From positions 310,001-374,000 of the forward strand of contig NZ_CAMYMK010000007.1 of NCBI RefSeq assembly GCF_947259545.1: a DNA stretch of 64,000 bases. The letters run 5' to 3'. The position numbers and the translations under genes are program-made. Under the pieces are notes generated by a model that made no database searches, was not told where the DNA came from, and worked only from the letters and a program-made list of their open reading frames with translations. Within the stretch, counting starts at the first letter, position 1; every line of letters starts with the position of its first letter. Positions 30,700-39,191 of this stretch are shown in pieces. This DNA comes from an uncultured Marinobacter sp. Its GTDB lineage: Bacteria; Pseudomonadota; Gammaproteobacteria; Pseudomonadales; Oleiphilaceae.

Positions 30700-31131
30700 T
30701 TAACCCTGCCTCGATGCCTGCTGTGCAAGCCTGGGGGCCAGGCCACCAATGTCATAACCGGCGTTGCGTGCCTTGGTGAAAATGACCTCAACAGGGGTGT
30801 TGCGAGCCGCGCTCAGAGCCCACAGAACCGTGCAGCGGGTCCCTGAACGACAGAAAGCCAATACGGGGGCTTCGGCCTGCTGGATCATGGGCGCAAACTG
30901 ATCCACATCCTGGTCGGTGATATTGCCGGATTCCACCGGCAGATACACCCAATTGAGGCCATGCTCGCGGGCGGCGGCCTCGATTTCGGCCATGGGTGGC
31001 TGCCCCGGCTCCTCCTGGTCTGGACGGTTGGCAACCAGGGTCCGGAATCCCAGTCTGGCAATCTCTGCAACGTCCTCAACGGCAATCTGGGGCGCCACGG
31101 TTATCTGATCATCGATCTTTCTCAGGTCCAT
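30700..31131 (-). CDS. TIGR01244/DUF442 sulfur transferase or phosphatase
   Basis: A 143-residue protein with the rhodanese/tyrosine-phosphatase-like loop CRSGTR (Cys94-Arg99) and the N-terminal block ITVAPQIAVEDVAEIARLGF. DUF442 domains occur fused to ETHE1-like persulfide dioxygenases or beside YeeE/YedE transporters in sulfide-detoxification operons controlled by BigR. Here it is a stand-alone domain lying 102 bases downstream of two YeeE/YedE genes on the same strand, so a role in persulfide handling is the best inference. Confidence 0.82.
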   Translation of the reverse strand: MDLRKIDDQITVAPQIAVEDVAEIARLGFRTLVANRPDQEEPGQPPMAEIEAAAREHGLNWVYLPVESGNITDQDVDQFAPMIQQAEAPVLAFCRSGTRCTVLWALSAARNTPVEVIFTKARNAGYDIGGLAPRLAQQASRQG

Positions 31132-31233
31132 AATGCAAACAGGCCTTTGGGGGTGATTGGAAAGCGTGCCGCAATGATGACATAGCAGAACGGATTTATC
31201 AGAGCGGCAGGGTATTATTTTACCGGAAAATGT

Positions 31234-31662
31234 TTACTGGGTGCTGCGGCGACTGCTCTCAACCGTTTCAAAGATGACCATACCCGCAATCATCGATGCG
31301 ACAAATACAGCAGCTTTGATTTCGCCTGCCCCCAGCGCAACCAGCCCTGGGCCCGGGCAGAAACCCGCAATACCCCAGCCAGCGCCGAACATCAGGCTGC
31401 CAACCACCAGGCGAGTATCAACTCGGTCGCTGGCAGGTAATTTCATGTGGTACCCGAGAAAACTGAGCGTTCTTTTCCGGGCAATTGCAAAAGCAAAAAC
31501 CCCAACAAGGATTGCTCCTCCCATAACAAAGGCCAGGGACGGATCCCAAAGGCCAGCAATGTCGAGAAAACCGAGCACTTTCTCGGGATTTGCCATACCT
31601 GAAACCAGGAGGCCCAGACCGAATATGAGCCCTGAGCCAAATGCTGCCAGTGAATACTTCAT
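31234..31662 (-). CDS. YeeE/YedE family (DUF6691-like) membrane protein
   Basis: A 142-residue protein with four likely transmembrane helices and the pore signature GFCPGPGLVALGAG. It forms the second half of a split YeeE/YedE-type transporter of reduced sulfur compounds; large single-chain relatives such as YeeE take up thiosulfate. It starts four bases after the stop of its partner gene. The N-terminal region looks like an uncleaved first helix. Confidence 0.85.
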   Translation of the reverse strand: MKYSLAAFGSGLIFGLGLLVSGMANPEKVLGFLDIAGLWDPSLAFVMGGAILVGVFAFAIARKRTLSFLGYHMKLPASDRVDTRLVVGSLMFGAGWGIAGFCPGPGLVALGAGEIKAAVFVASMIAGMVIFETVESSRRSTQ

Positions 31663-31666
31663 TTAC

Positions 31667-32104
31667 TCAACCTCCGAATGCGTGTCGAATCAGGTATACG
31701 GTCACGAAGCCTGTACCCATGAAACACAGAGTGGCCACCAGTGAGCGCGGAGAGAGGCGAGAAAGGCCGCATACGCCATGACCGCTGGTACATCCCGAAC
31801 CGTAGCGAGTACCGATGCCGACCATTAGCCCGGCTATAACGATGGCGGGGAAACCTGCCTCGATCTGTATTGGGGGAAGTTCGGCCATCATGATCCAGGC
31901 GGCAGGCGCGCCAATCAATCCGATCATGAAGGCCGCGCGCCAGCCAATATCCCCGGATCTGGGCACAAGCAGTCCGCCAAGGATCCCGCTGATGCCGGCG
32001 ATTCGACCATTGAGAAGAATGAAACTGGCGGCTGCCAGCCCGATCAAGACACCGCCCAACAGGGCGGACCATGGAGTAAAGCTGTCCCACGCGATGTCGA
32101 TCAT
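31667..32104 (-). CDS. YeeE/YedE family membrane protein
   Basis: A 145-residue partner of the preceding protein, with four likely helices and the cysteine-bearing signature [20 protein letters not shown]. Conserved cysteines in this motif are thought to pass the sulfur substrate. The ATG is preceded by AAGGAG. It is the first gene of the YeeE-YedE-DUF442 unit and is read from the repeat-bearing promoter just upstream. Confidence 0.87.
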   Translation of the reverse strand: MIDIAWDSFTPWSALLGGVLIGLAAASFILLNGRIAGISGILGGLLVPRSGDIGWRAAFMIGLIGAPAAWIMMAELPPIQIEAGFPAIVIAGLMVGIGTRYGSGCTSGHGVCGLSRLSPRSLVATLCFMGTGFVTVYLIRHAFGG

Positions 32105-32114
32105 TAAGCGCTCC

Positions 32115-32162
32115 TTATAAATGGGTTGTCGCCCATTATAAATGGTATATGGATAGAGTTAA
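32115..32162 (-). promoter_or_regulatory. Promoter with operator-like repeats for the YeeE/YedE operon
   Basis: Minus strand: TTAACT (32162-32157), 16 bases, TATAAT (32140-32135). The -10 overlaps two direct copies of TTATAAATGG on the plus strand (32115-32124 and 32136-32145), 21 bases apart, and an imperfect inverted repeat TATAATGGG/CCCATTTATA between them. This is the geometry of a repressor site on a promoter. An ArsR-type BigR-like regulator would fit the gene content but none is encoded nearby. Confidence 0.5.
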
Positions 32163-32186
32163 CAGATATAAGCGAATCGCCAGGCG

Positions 32187-32214
32187 AAAAAAAGCCCGGC
32201 ACTGGTGGCCGGGC
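32187..32214 (-). terminator. Orphan intrinsic terminator on the minus strand
   Basis: Stem GCCCGGC/GCCGGGC (32194-32200 with 32208-32214) with a seven-base loop is followed on the minus strand by seven T. It lies upstream of the YeeE promoter, within a 370-base gene-free stretch (32105-32474), and no minus-strand gene precedes it. It may end a small RNA made from about 32215-32470, or insulate the operon. I found no convincing promoter for such an RNA. Confidence 0.6.
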
Positions 32215-32474
32215 AGAGGCGTGCGAGTAGTATCCATGAAAGACTTCCAGACAAACCGGCATCAGCAGGGACACCGGTATAGGGAAGTATTGACTATAAT
32301 TTGTACACTTCAAGCGAGAGCGGCTTTACTTTGAAAACATTTTTTCATATTGAATGAGTGCTTATACTGCCGCCGGTCGTTGTGCGGGTTACAGGGGAGT
32401 ACAATCCACTGAAATTCAACATCGCCTGTAATACAATAGTGCCATTATGCAGTTTTGAGCCCTGAGGTTGTTAC

Positions 32475-32894
32475 ATGTCCGATGATGAAAACGAAAACAA
32501 GTCCCAGAACGATCCGCAACTGGCGGGCAAGATAAAAGATTCCGCGCGCCAGATCTGGCTGGCCGGTCTGGGGGCCTATACCAAGGCGGAAGAAGACGCT
32601 GGCCGGTTCTTCGAAAGGCTCGTCCAGGAGGGAGAGCAACTGGAGGACAAAACCCGCGGGGTGGTTGAGAAACAGATCAAGACGGTCGAAGACCGGGTGG
32701 GTGATGTTCGTGAACGTGCCACCGGCACGTGGGATAAGCTGGAACATATGTTCGACCAGCGGGTTTCCGGAGCCCTGCGGCGTTTGGGAATACACCGCCG
32801 CGAGGAAATTGATGCTCTGGAGCATCGTATCGAAGCTCTTGAGGCTGAGTTACGTCGCTTGCGTGGCGATATCGGGGACGATTCCGAAGAATAA
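32475..32894 (+). CDS. Phasin family protein (PhaF/PhaI-like)
   Basis: A 139-residue acidic protein of the poly(hydroxyalkanoate) granule-associated family: an initial polar tail, then ARQIWLAGLGAYTKAEEDAG, the hallmark of this phasin type, then a long amphipathic helix and a C-terminal leucine-rich coiled coil (EIDALEHRIEALEAELRRL) expected to form oligomers. Phasins coat PHA granules. No polymer synthase genes are in the window, so it may act as a general lipid-inclusion or stress protein. It converges on the TetR gene 16 bases away. Confidence 0.82.
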   Translation: MSDDENENKSQNDPQLAGKIKDSARQIWLAGLGAYTKAEEDAGRFFERLVQEGEQLEDKTRGVVEKQIKTVEDRVGDVRERATGTWDKLEHMFDQRVSGALRRLGIHRREEIDALEHRIEALEAELRRLRGDIGDDSEE

Positions 32895-32910
32895 TTGAAA
32901 TAGAAGAGCG

Positions 32911-33540
32911 CTAAAGGTAATCCTGGCTCATCAGGCAGACCTGCTCTTTCTCTTCGGACCCGAGGTAGGGCAGTAATAACTGCATCATCTGGTAGACACC
33001 CCGGCCGGGGTCGACGGCACTCCGGTCATCCAGATGAGAAAGGCTGTCATAACTACTCCAATAACAAGCAGTTAGTGTCAACTGTTCACAAAGAGATGAA
33101 AGTTGGCTCTCGCTGATTTCCATCATTCCCTGACGCTGCAGGCTACTGCATATGGTGGCAAACGCCGCTGTTTTCTTTTTCAGTATCCGCTTGAATCTGT
33201 TTTGCAGTTGGTCGTACCGGGACAGGACGTTGACCAGGTCCTGGTACAGAAACCGGTACCGCGCGACCGTTTCGAACAGGAGGTGGAGAAAGAAACTCTG
33301 TTGATCAAGACTGATCTCCACGTCCTCCGGTACCGCCAGCAAGTCAATCATCTCGTCTTCGTAACGATCAAACAGCTCTCCGACGATATCGCCCTTGCTT
33401 TTGAAGTGGTAGTACAGGTTGCCGGGGCTGATCTCCAGTTCGTCGGAGATCAGCAGGGTAGTGACGTTGGGTTCACCAACGCCATTGAACAGCATAAGGC
33501 TGGCGTCGAGTATTCGGTCGCGGGTTTTGATTTTTTTCAT
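32911..33540 (-). CDS. TetR family transcriptional regulator (PhaD-like)
   Basis: A 209-residue regulator with an N-terminal TetR DNA-binding domain (ILDASLMLFNGVGEPNVTT, then ELEISPGNLYYHFKSKGDIV as the recognition helix region). The ligand domain resembles PhaD-type regulators, which respond to acyl-CoA-like compounds and control phasin and PHA genes in pseudomonads. It is convergent with the phasin gene, so it is a plausible but unproven regulator of it. The xthA gene lies 20 bases upstream on the same strand. Confidence 0.8.
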   Translation of the reverse strand: MKKIKTRDRILDASLMLFNGVGEPNVTTLLISDELEISPGNLYYHFKSKGDIVGELFDRYEDEMIDLLAVPEDVEISLDQQSFFLHLLFETVARYRFLYQDLVNVLSRYDQLQNRFKRILKKKTAAFATICSSLQRQGMMEISESQLSSLCEQLTLTACYWSSYDSLSHLDDRSAVDPGRGVYQMMQLLLPYLGSEEKEQVCLMSQDYL

Positions 33541-33560
33541 GTCGCGGCCTGGTTCCGGAA

Positions 33561-34373
33561 TTAAAGGTCGAAGCGGGCCCAGATCGGGCAGTGGTCCGAC
33601 GGTCGCTCCATGGCACGGATATCGTAAGTCACACCGGCTTCCCTGGCCATGGGCAAGAGGCTGTCGCTGGCCATGATCAGGTCGATGCGCAGGCCCCGTT
33701 TGGGCTCCCGTTCAAATCCACGGCTGCGGTAGTCGAACCAGCTGAACGTATCGGCTTCTTCGGGGTGGAGGTGGCGGAAAACGTCGGTATAGCCGCGGCT
33801 CTCCACCTGCCCAAGCCATTCACGCTCTTCCGGAAGAAACGAACATTTGCCGGTGCGCAGCCAGCGCTTGGCGTTATCAGCCCCGATGCCAATGTCTTTG
33901 TCGGTCGGTGAAATATTCATATCGCCCATGAGCACAACATGGCCGCCTTCCGCTTTCAAGTCATCCAGGTAACGCATCAGGTCACTGTAGAACTTTTCCT
34001 TGGCGGGGAACTTGACCGGATGATCCCGGCTTTCACCCTGGGGGAAATAGCCGTTGATGACAGTGATTTTCTCGCCATTATGGGAGAACTGGCCGGTAAT
34101 CAGGCGACGTTGTGCGTCCTCGCCATCCCAGGGATACCCTTTGGTTACCTTGTCAGGTTCCTGCCGCGACAGCAACGCAACGCCGTAGTGGGTCTTCTGA
34201 CCGTGGAAATACACGTGATAGCCAAGTTCCCGTATGGCTTCAACCGGGAACTCTTCATCTCTCACCTTGGTTTCCTGAAGGCCGATCACGTCCGGGTTCA
34301 GGGTCTTTATCACTTCTTCCAACTGGTGCAGGCGGGTACGAATACTGTTGACGTTGAAGGAAACGAAGGTCAT
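33561..34373 (-). CDS. xthA: Exodeoxyribonuclease III (AP endonuclease)
   Basis: A 270-residue exonuclease III/AP endonuclease for base-excision repair. All catalytic motifs are present: FNVNSIRTRL with the metal Asn, LQETKV with Glu, GDMNISPTDKDIG with Asp and Asn, and SDHCPIWARF with the terminal Asp-His. The start MTFVSFN is the family's normal one; a longer frame upstream is ignored. It is 98 bases downstream of the lipid-modification cluster and may be read with it or alone. Confidence 0.94.
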   Translation of the reverse strand: MTFVSFNVNSIRTRLHQLEEVIKTLNPDVIGLQETKVRDEEFPVEAIRELGYHVYFHGQKTHYGVALLSRQEPDKVTKGYPWDGEDAQRRLITGQFSHNGEKITVINGYFPQGESRDHPVKFPAKEKFYSDLMRYLDDLKAEGGHVVLMGDMNISPTDKDIGIGADNAKRWLRTGKCSFLPEEREWLGQVESRGYTDVFRHLHPEEADTFSWFDYRSRGFEREPKRGLRIDLIMASDSLLPMAREAGVTYDIRAMERPSDHCPIWARFDL

Positions 34374-34471
34374 CGGTGAACACTCTCTGATTCGCTGGTT
34401 CTGTGGCACAGGCTCGACGCCGGAGTTTACCACAGCCGAACAGAGATTCCGCCTTGGCCGGGAGGCCACTC

Positions 34472-35215
34472 TCAGGGAGTCAGTTCACAGTCCGGTTGTC
34501 GGGTCACTTCATAGCGGATGTGGACGGTATAATTGCCGTCTTCGGATTCCCGGATATTGCTTAAGCCAATGTAATCGGTGAGGGCACCGGAATCGCTGTA
34601 GCCCAGAATTATAGGATCTACGAGAAAGCGCGCAATCATTCCTGAAGGCCTTATACGGACAATGTGGGCGGCCTCGGTTCTGTCGGTTGATGCCGGTTCC
34701 ATCACGAAGCCGTAATGCTCGCCACGGGTCGGGCCGAGAAAACGGAAGTCGACGGAACGCTCCGCTACCACTGAATCCCAGTTGCGGCGTACGAAGTTAT
34801 CGAAGCCCGCATCCACCACGACGGAATCATTAAAGCTGACATTGAATGCTTCCGTTTTCCCTGAAGGGGTCTGCCAACGGATGGCGAGCGTATTGTCATC
34901 AGCCTGTTTCACGATGAGAGATTCGTTGAAGTCCAGCTGCTGGAAGGCCATTTCCGGGCGAAGGGGTGAGTGCTGGTAGTCCAGTTCCTTGGTGGCGAAG
35001 GTCCGATCGGTGTCGGGCTTTCTGTAATCCACAGAATGCGTGTCTGGCTGCCAGGTCCCACCGCTACAGGTCCCGGCTACAACATGATGTTCTTCATACA
35101 CCAGGGAGCCACTGTCGCTGGCCTTGCCAACGAACTGAAATGCCGACTCAGCAGCGAACGCCCCGGTGGCCAGCAGCCAGGCGGCGGCCACTGTGAGGGA
35201 TTGGTGAGTGTTCAT
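34472..35215 (-). CDS. Unrecognised periplasmic protein at the end of the lipid-modification cluster
   Basis: A 247-residue protein with a clear signal peptide (MNTHQSLTVAAAWLLATGAFAA). The mature part is mostly predicted beta-rich, with two cysteines (one near CSGGTW, one at the extreme C-terminus in DCELTP) that could form a disulfide. I do not recognise the family. The start codon overlaps the DUF2878 stop by four bases, so it is made together with the enzymes of the cluster. A lipid-binding or envelope-stress role is only suggested by context. Confidence 0.72.
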   Translation of the reverse strand: MNTHQSLTVAAAWLLATGAFAAESAFQFVGKASDSGSLVYEEHHVVAGTCSGGTWQPDTHSVDYRKPDTDRTFATKELDYQHSPLRPEMAFQQLDFNESLIVKQADDNTLAIRWQTPSGKTEAFNVSFNDSVVVDAGFDNFVRRNWDSVVAERSVDFRFLGPTRGEHYGFVMEPASTDRTEAAHIVRIRPSGMIARFLVDPIILGYSDSGALTDYIGLSNIRESEDGNYTVHIRYEVTRQPDCELTP

Positions 35216-35733
35216 GACGCGAGCTCCGTGTAAAGTGCGTTGCGAACCAGCAATAGCAGGGGGAACACCACCATCCACCCAAGCGCCAGTGCCACCAGAG
35301 ACAGATTCATCATCGGCAATTCCACCGCTCCAAGCTGGCTGGCCGACCAGTAAGCAAACGGGCCGGCCATCGGGGCGAGGACCCAGGGCAGCCAGCGTTT
35401 TCGGCCAACCCATTGCAGGGAGTGGCACAGCGTTGTCATGAATATGGCCCAGATAGCGACCAGCCAGATGGGCGTGAGCATCACGTCGCCCGTGCTGTCG
35501 GCCAGTACACCGGTGTGAAACCAGATGCCATCAAGGACACCGCCAACCACGGTACCGAAGCCGATGAATTGAGCTTCGACCCATCTATGTTGGCTAACGA
35601 GAATGAAGTGCACGATCAGAAACAGAACGACAACGCCCGCTGCCAGCAGGCCCGGATAAAGCACGCACACCAGCCACCCGGTCTGGAACAACAGGAAGTT
35701 CAGGATGTTGCGAGCTGTTTCGGAGCGAATCAT
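35212..35733 (-). CDS. DUF2878 inner-membrane protein
   Basis: A 173-residue protein with about five hydrophobic helices; NFLLFQTGWLVCVLYPGL near the N-terminus is typical of DUF2878. Such proteins are found beside cfa-type methyltransferase genes in gammaproteobacteria and have no known function. It overlaps cfa and the next gene by four bases each. Confidence 0.8.
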   Translation of the reverse strand: MIRSETARNILNFLLFQTGWLVCVLYPGLLAAGVVVLFLIVHFILVSQHRWVEAQFIGFGTVVGGVLDGIWFHTGVLADSTGDVMLTPIWLVAIWAIFMTTLCHSLQWVGRKRWLPWVLAPMAGPFAYWSASQLGAVELPMMNLSLVALALGWMVVFPLLLLVRNALYTELAS

Positions 35734-37001
35734 AGGCTCAGTATGTTGTCCCGTTTGTTGCCCGGTTTTGCCAGAACCAGCTGCGACACGCCAATCGCGC
35801 GCTCGCTGAAGCCAGCCTCACAGTAGGCAAAATAGAAGTGCCAGAGTCGCCGGAATGCCTGGTCGTACCCCATATCATCAAGGGATGCACTGTTGGCCAT
35901 GAACCTTTCACACCAGTCGTGCAGTGTACGGGCATAGTGAAACCCAATATCCTCCGCATGCGTCAGCACCAGATTGCTGCCTTTGCGAACCGACTCCAGG
36001 ATTGCGCCGAAAGACGGAATGAAGCTGCCCGGGAAGATGTAGCGCTGGATAAAATCAACATTTCGTAGGGCCCGCTGATAACGCTGTTCCGGCATGTTGA
36101 TGGCCTGAATCAATGCCAGGCCGTCTGGCTTGAGGAGGTCACTGATCTGGCTAAGGTAGCTGTCGAGGAACTGCGGTCCCACCGCCTCGATCATTTCAAT
36201 GGACACAAGCTTGTCGAACTGGCCCGCCAGATCCCGGTAATCATCGAACAACAGCGTAATGCGATCGGTCAGGCCTTCCTCGGCAACTCGTTGCTTCGCC
36301 AGTGCCAGTTGTTCTTCCGATATGGTGGTCGTGGTCACGTGACAGCCGTAATGCCTGGCAGCATGAATGGCAAATCCGCCCCAGCCAGTGCCAATCTCAA
36401 TGACCTTGTCACCGGGTTTCAGATCCAGTTTGCGGCAGATGGTATCCAGTTTGTATACAGCGGCTTCGTCGAGGGTGCTTTCCCGGCTTGGATAGATGGC
36501 CGAGGAATACATCATGGTTGGATCCAGGAACGTTTCAAACAGGTCGTTACCGAGATCGTAATGGGCACTGATGTTCTTGCGCGAACCCGTTTTGGTATTC
36601 CGGTTCAGCCAGTGCAGACTCTTCAGTGCCGGCTTGGTGATCCAGCTGAAGCGGTCTTCGAACTCATTCATCCGATCGACGTTACGGGTAAAGAATCGCA
36701 GCAGCGCGACCAGATCCGGCGATTCCCAGTCTCCGGCAACCCAGGACTCGGCGGCCCCAACGCTCCCGCCGGTGAGAAGATCGCGCCAGGTGCTGTGGTG
36801 GTGAATAATCAGCTCTGCGGGGGCATGGTTGGTGTTGCCGTCGCCGAAGACGAGGTCGTCAGAATCGCGTTCTCGTACCGTCAGGATGCCGTCTTTCAGC
36901 AACGCTAATTGCTGGCAAACCAGTCGCTTGGCGAGGCGGCTGGTAACCGGAACGGACGTACTGCCGACGCCGGTTTCCAGTGAGGTATTCAGGTTCTCCA
37001 T
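35730..37001 (-). CDS. cfa: Cyclopropane-fatty-acyl-phospholipid synthase family methyltransferase
   Basis: SAM-dependent enzyme that methylates unsaturated acyl chains of membrane phospholipids. In the 423-residue protein the N-terminal lipid-binding domain is followed by the family signature HYDLGNDLFETFLDPTMMYS, the SAM site VIEIGTGWGGFAIHAARH, SIEMIEAVG and FIQRYIFPGSFIPS. Relatives in DUF1365/FAD-oxidoreductase clusters do not always make cyclopropanes; some take part in methylated or furan fatty acid synthesis in alphaproteobacteria. The gene overlaps DUF1365 by 13 bases. Confidence 0.88.
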   Translation of the reverse strand: MENLNTSLETGVGSTSVPVTSRLAKRLVCQQLALLKDGILTVRERDSDDLVFGDGNTNHAPAELIIHHHSTWRDLLTGGSVGAAESWVAGDWESPDLVALLRFFTRNVDRMNEFEDRFSWITKPALKSLHWLNRNTKTGSRKNISAHYDLGNDLFETFLDPTMMYSSAIYPSRESTLDEAAVYKLDTICRKLDLKPGDKVIEIGTGWGGFAIHAARHYGCHVTTTTISEEQLALAKQRVAEEGLTDRITLLFDDYRDLAGQFDKLVSIEMIEAVGPQFLDSYLSQISDLLKPDGLALIQAINMPEQRYQRALRNVDFIQRYIFPGSFIPSFGAILESVRKGSNLVLTHAEDIGFHYARTLHDWCERFMANSASLDDMGYDQAFRRLWHFYFAYCEAGFSERAIGVSQLVLAKPGNKRDNILSL

Positions 37002-37909
37002 GAGCTCACCCTTCCACTTGTCTTGTCAGTGTTGTTTATTTCTGTCACATCCAGCCCGCTGTCACTGTTGCCCAGCCGGAACGCGGTATCGGATTCCCGC
37101 AACTTGTCCGGGTGGGTGTAAAAAGGCGCTCCCTTGAGCTTGAGTTTCAGGGCATGCCAATAAATACCCGCAGCGACTTTCAATGCTTCCAGAGGGAATT
37201 GCCGCAGGCTCTTGTGTAGTTGTTTACGTGTAAACGGGGTACGTTGGACTACCAGAGTGGCATCAAACTGTTTGCGACCTTCCTCGAGCACGTTCATGTG
37301 TATCCTCAACTCGGGCCCACGGAAGCTGAAGGTCCACTGGTAGTGCTGGTCCATGCCATTGAATGGTGACACATGAAAGCGCTTGCTGAATCCAAACCGT
37401 TCTGAGCGCCAACCCGCCTGGCTTACGTCACTGCCAACGGTTTCCAGGCAATACACATGGCGTTCGTGCCACGGTGTGTTGGTGATCTGGGCAAGAATAA
37501 CCTTCGGGACCGCGCCGGTTTCAGGCTGGTCGCCCCAGGCGTAACAGAAGTAGAAGCTAACGGGGTTGAATACGTATCCCAGGTAGCGGGGGTGGGTAAT
37601 CAACTCCACGGGGCCGTCTGGTCGCCATCCGGTCGCGGCCTCAACCTGATTCCTCACGGCACCTGAAAGATCCCCGGCCTCAGGATCAAAGTAATCTTTA
37701 CGATACAGCGACAACCAATTGAAACGCTCCAGGGAGAACAGCTTACTGACCCGGGTAACACGCTCCCATTCGTCCAGGTTGAGAGCCAGCATCCCGGTGT
37801 TATAACAAAACTCATGACCGACCGGGCTTTTACGGCGATGGCGAATGCTGCCTTCAAGCCACTGACTGGACAGCGGGTGAACCGTGGGGTTGGCAGCGTG
37901 AGTAGCCAT
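36989..37909 (-). CDS. DUF1365 protein
   Basis: A 306-residue protein of the DUF1365 family, almost always encoded between an FAD-dependent amine-oxidase-like protein and a Cfa-type methyltransferase. Family features include GSIRHRRKSPVGHEFCYNTG, HPRYLGYVFNPVSFYFCY and SPFNGMDQHYQWTFSFRGP. The biochemical function is unknown; the constant context implies a step in phospholipid acyl-chain modification. Confidence 0.9.
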   Translation of the reverse strand: MATHAANPTVHPLSSQWLEGSIRHRRKSPVGHEFCYNTGMLALNLDEWERVTRVSKLFSLERFNWLSLYRKDYFDPEAGDLSGAVRNQVEAATGWRPDGPVELITHPRYLGYVFNPVSFYFCYAWGDQPETGAVPKVILAQITNTPWHERHVYCLETVGSDVSQAGWRSERFGFSKRFHVSPFNGMDQHYQWTFSFRGPELRIHMNVLEEGRKQFDATLVVQRTPFTRKQLHKSLRQFPLEALKVAAGIYWHALKLKLKGAPFYTHPDKLRESDTAFRLGNSDSGLDVTEINNTDKTSGRVSSWRT

Positions 37910-37911
37910 AC

Positions 37912-39177
37912 CTAGAGCTCCACCCCAAAGGCCTCAGTGACGCGAAGGGCGCTGCGGACGCCGTCTTCGTGGAATCCATTGAACCAGTAGGCCCCACAAA
38001 AATGACTGCGGTTGCGGTTGCCGATCTCTTCATAGCGGTTCTGAGCAGCCACCGCGTCGAGCGTAAACACCGGATGGGCGTATTCAAAACGTTTGATGAT
38101 GCGGTCTTCGGCAATATCCCCGCTGCGATTCAAGGTGACGCAGAAGGTTTCCGGTGCATCGTGGAAGTTCTGCAGGATGTTCATGTTATAGGTGACTGAA
38201 ACCGGTTCAGTCCTGTGCTCTGGCATGTAATAGTTCCAGGCAGCCCAGGCTCGCCGGTTTGATGGCAGTACCGAACTGTCGGTATGCAACACCACGTCGT
38301 TTCGCTGGTAGGCGATAGCCCCGAGGATGCTGCGTTCTTCATCTGTCGGGTCGGACAGCATGGCCAGAGCCTGGTCACTGTGACAGGCGAAGATCACCTG
38401 ATCGAATTCGTGTTCTTCGCCGCCGGTTGTCAGTAGAACCTTATCTGGAAGACGAGTAACGGAGGTAACCGGGCTGTTCAGGTGTGTCCGTTCCCCGAGT
38501 CTGTCCATCATTTTTTTCACGTACTGCGCAGAACCTCCCGAAATGACACGCCAGGTCGGACGGTCATCAACTGACAACATTCCGTGATTGTTGAAAAACT
38601 GCAGGAAGAAGCGAATCGGGAAACTTTCCAGCACGACTTCCGGAGCAGACCAGATGGCAGCGCCCATGGGTACGATGTAATGATTGCGGAAATAGCGGGA
38701 GTAACGGTTACGATTCAGGTACTCGCCAAGCGTTTCTTCATCGGTAATGTCACCGGATTCCAGATCTACACGGGTTTCCTTGTTGAACCGGAGAATTTCA
38801 CGGACCATTTTCAGGAATGGCAGATTCAGCAGGTTTCTGCGCTGGGCAAACAGGGTGTTGAGGCTGGTTCCGTTGTACTGAAGGCCATTTGCGTGGCAGT
38901 CCACGCTGAAACTCATGTCACTGACCTCCGAAGCCACACCAAGCCGATCCATTAATTTGATGAAGTTAGGGTAGGTCCAGTCGTTGAAAACGATAAAGCC
39001 CGTGTTCACCGGCCAATCACGTCCTCCTGCCTGAACGTATTCGGTATTGGTATGACCACCTGCATAGTCACCGCTCTCAAAAAGCTGAACATCGTGGTGT
39101 TCAGACAAAAGCCAGGCAGCAGTGAGGCCGGAAACTCCGGCACCAATGACAGCAATGCGCTGACGAGGTTCGTTCAT
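37912..39177 (-). CDS. FAD-dependent oxidoreductase, amine-oxidase-like
   Basis: A 421-residue flavoprotein with the dinucleotide-binding motif AVIGAGVSGLTAAWLLSEH at the N-terminus, NTGFIVFNDWTYPNF, and a C-terminal FAD-contact region with FCGAYWFNGFHEDGVRSAL. It belongs to the flavoprotein group accompanying DUF1365 and Cfa-type enzymes; in the alphaproteobacterial furan fatty acid pathway a flavoprotein desaturates a methylated acyl chain. Which substrate this one uses is not known. Two bases separate it from DUF1365. Confidence 0.88.
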   Translation of the reverse strand: MNEPRQRIAVIGAGVSGLTAAWLLSEHHDVQLFESGDYAGGHTNTEYVQAGGRDWPVNTGFIVFNDWTYPNFIKLMDRLGVASEVSDMSFSVDCHANGLQYNGTSLNTLFAQRRNLLNLPFLKMVREILRFNKETRVDLESGDITDEETLGEYLNRNRYSRYFRNHYIVPMGAAIWSAPEVVLESFPIRFFLQFFNNHGMLSVDDRPTWRVISGGSAQYVKKMMDRLGERTHLNSPVTSVTRLPDKVLLTTGGEEHEFDQVIFACHSDQALAMLSDPTDEERSILGAIAYQRNDVVLHTDSSVLPSNRRAWAAWNYYMPEHRTEPVSVTYNMNILQNFHDAPETFCVTLNRSGDIAEDRIIKRFEYAHPVFTLDAVAAQNRYEEIGNRNRSHFCGAYWFNGFHEDGVRSALRVTEAFGVEL

Positions 39178-39191
39178 CTGGGTAGTTCCTG

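Noticed and set aside
32104..32313. 69-codon minus-strand frame before the YeeE genes
   Set aside because: It runs through the orphan terminator and the promoter, lacks a ribosome site and has no family features.
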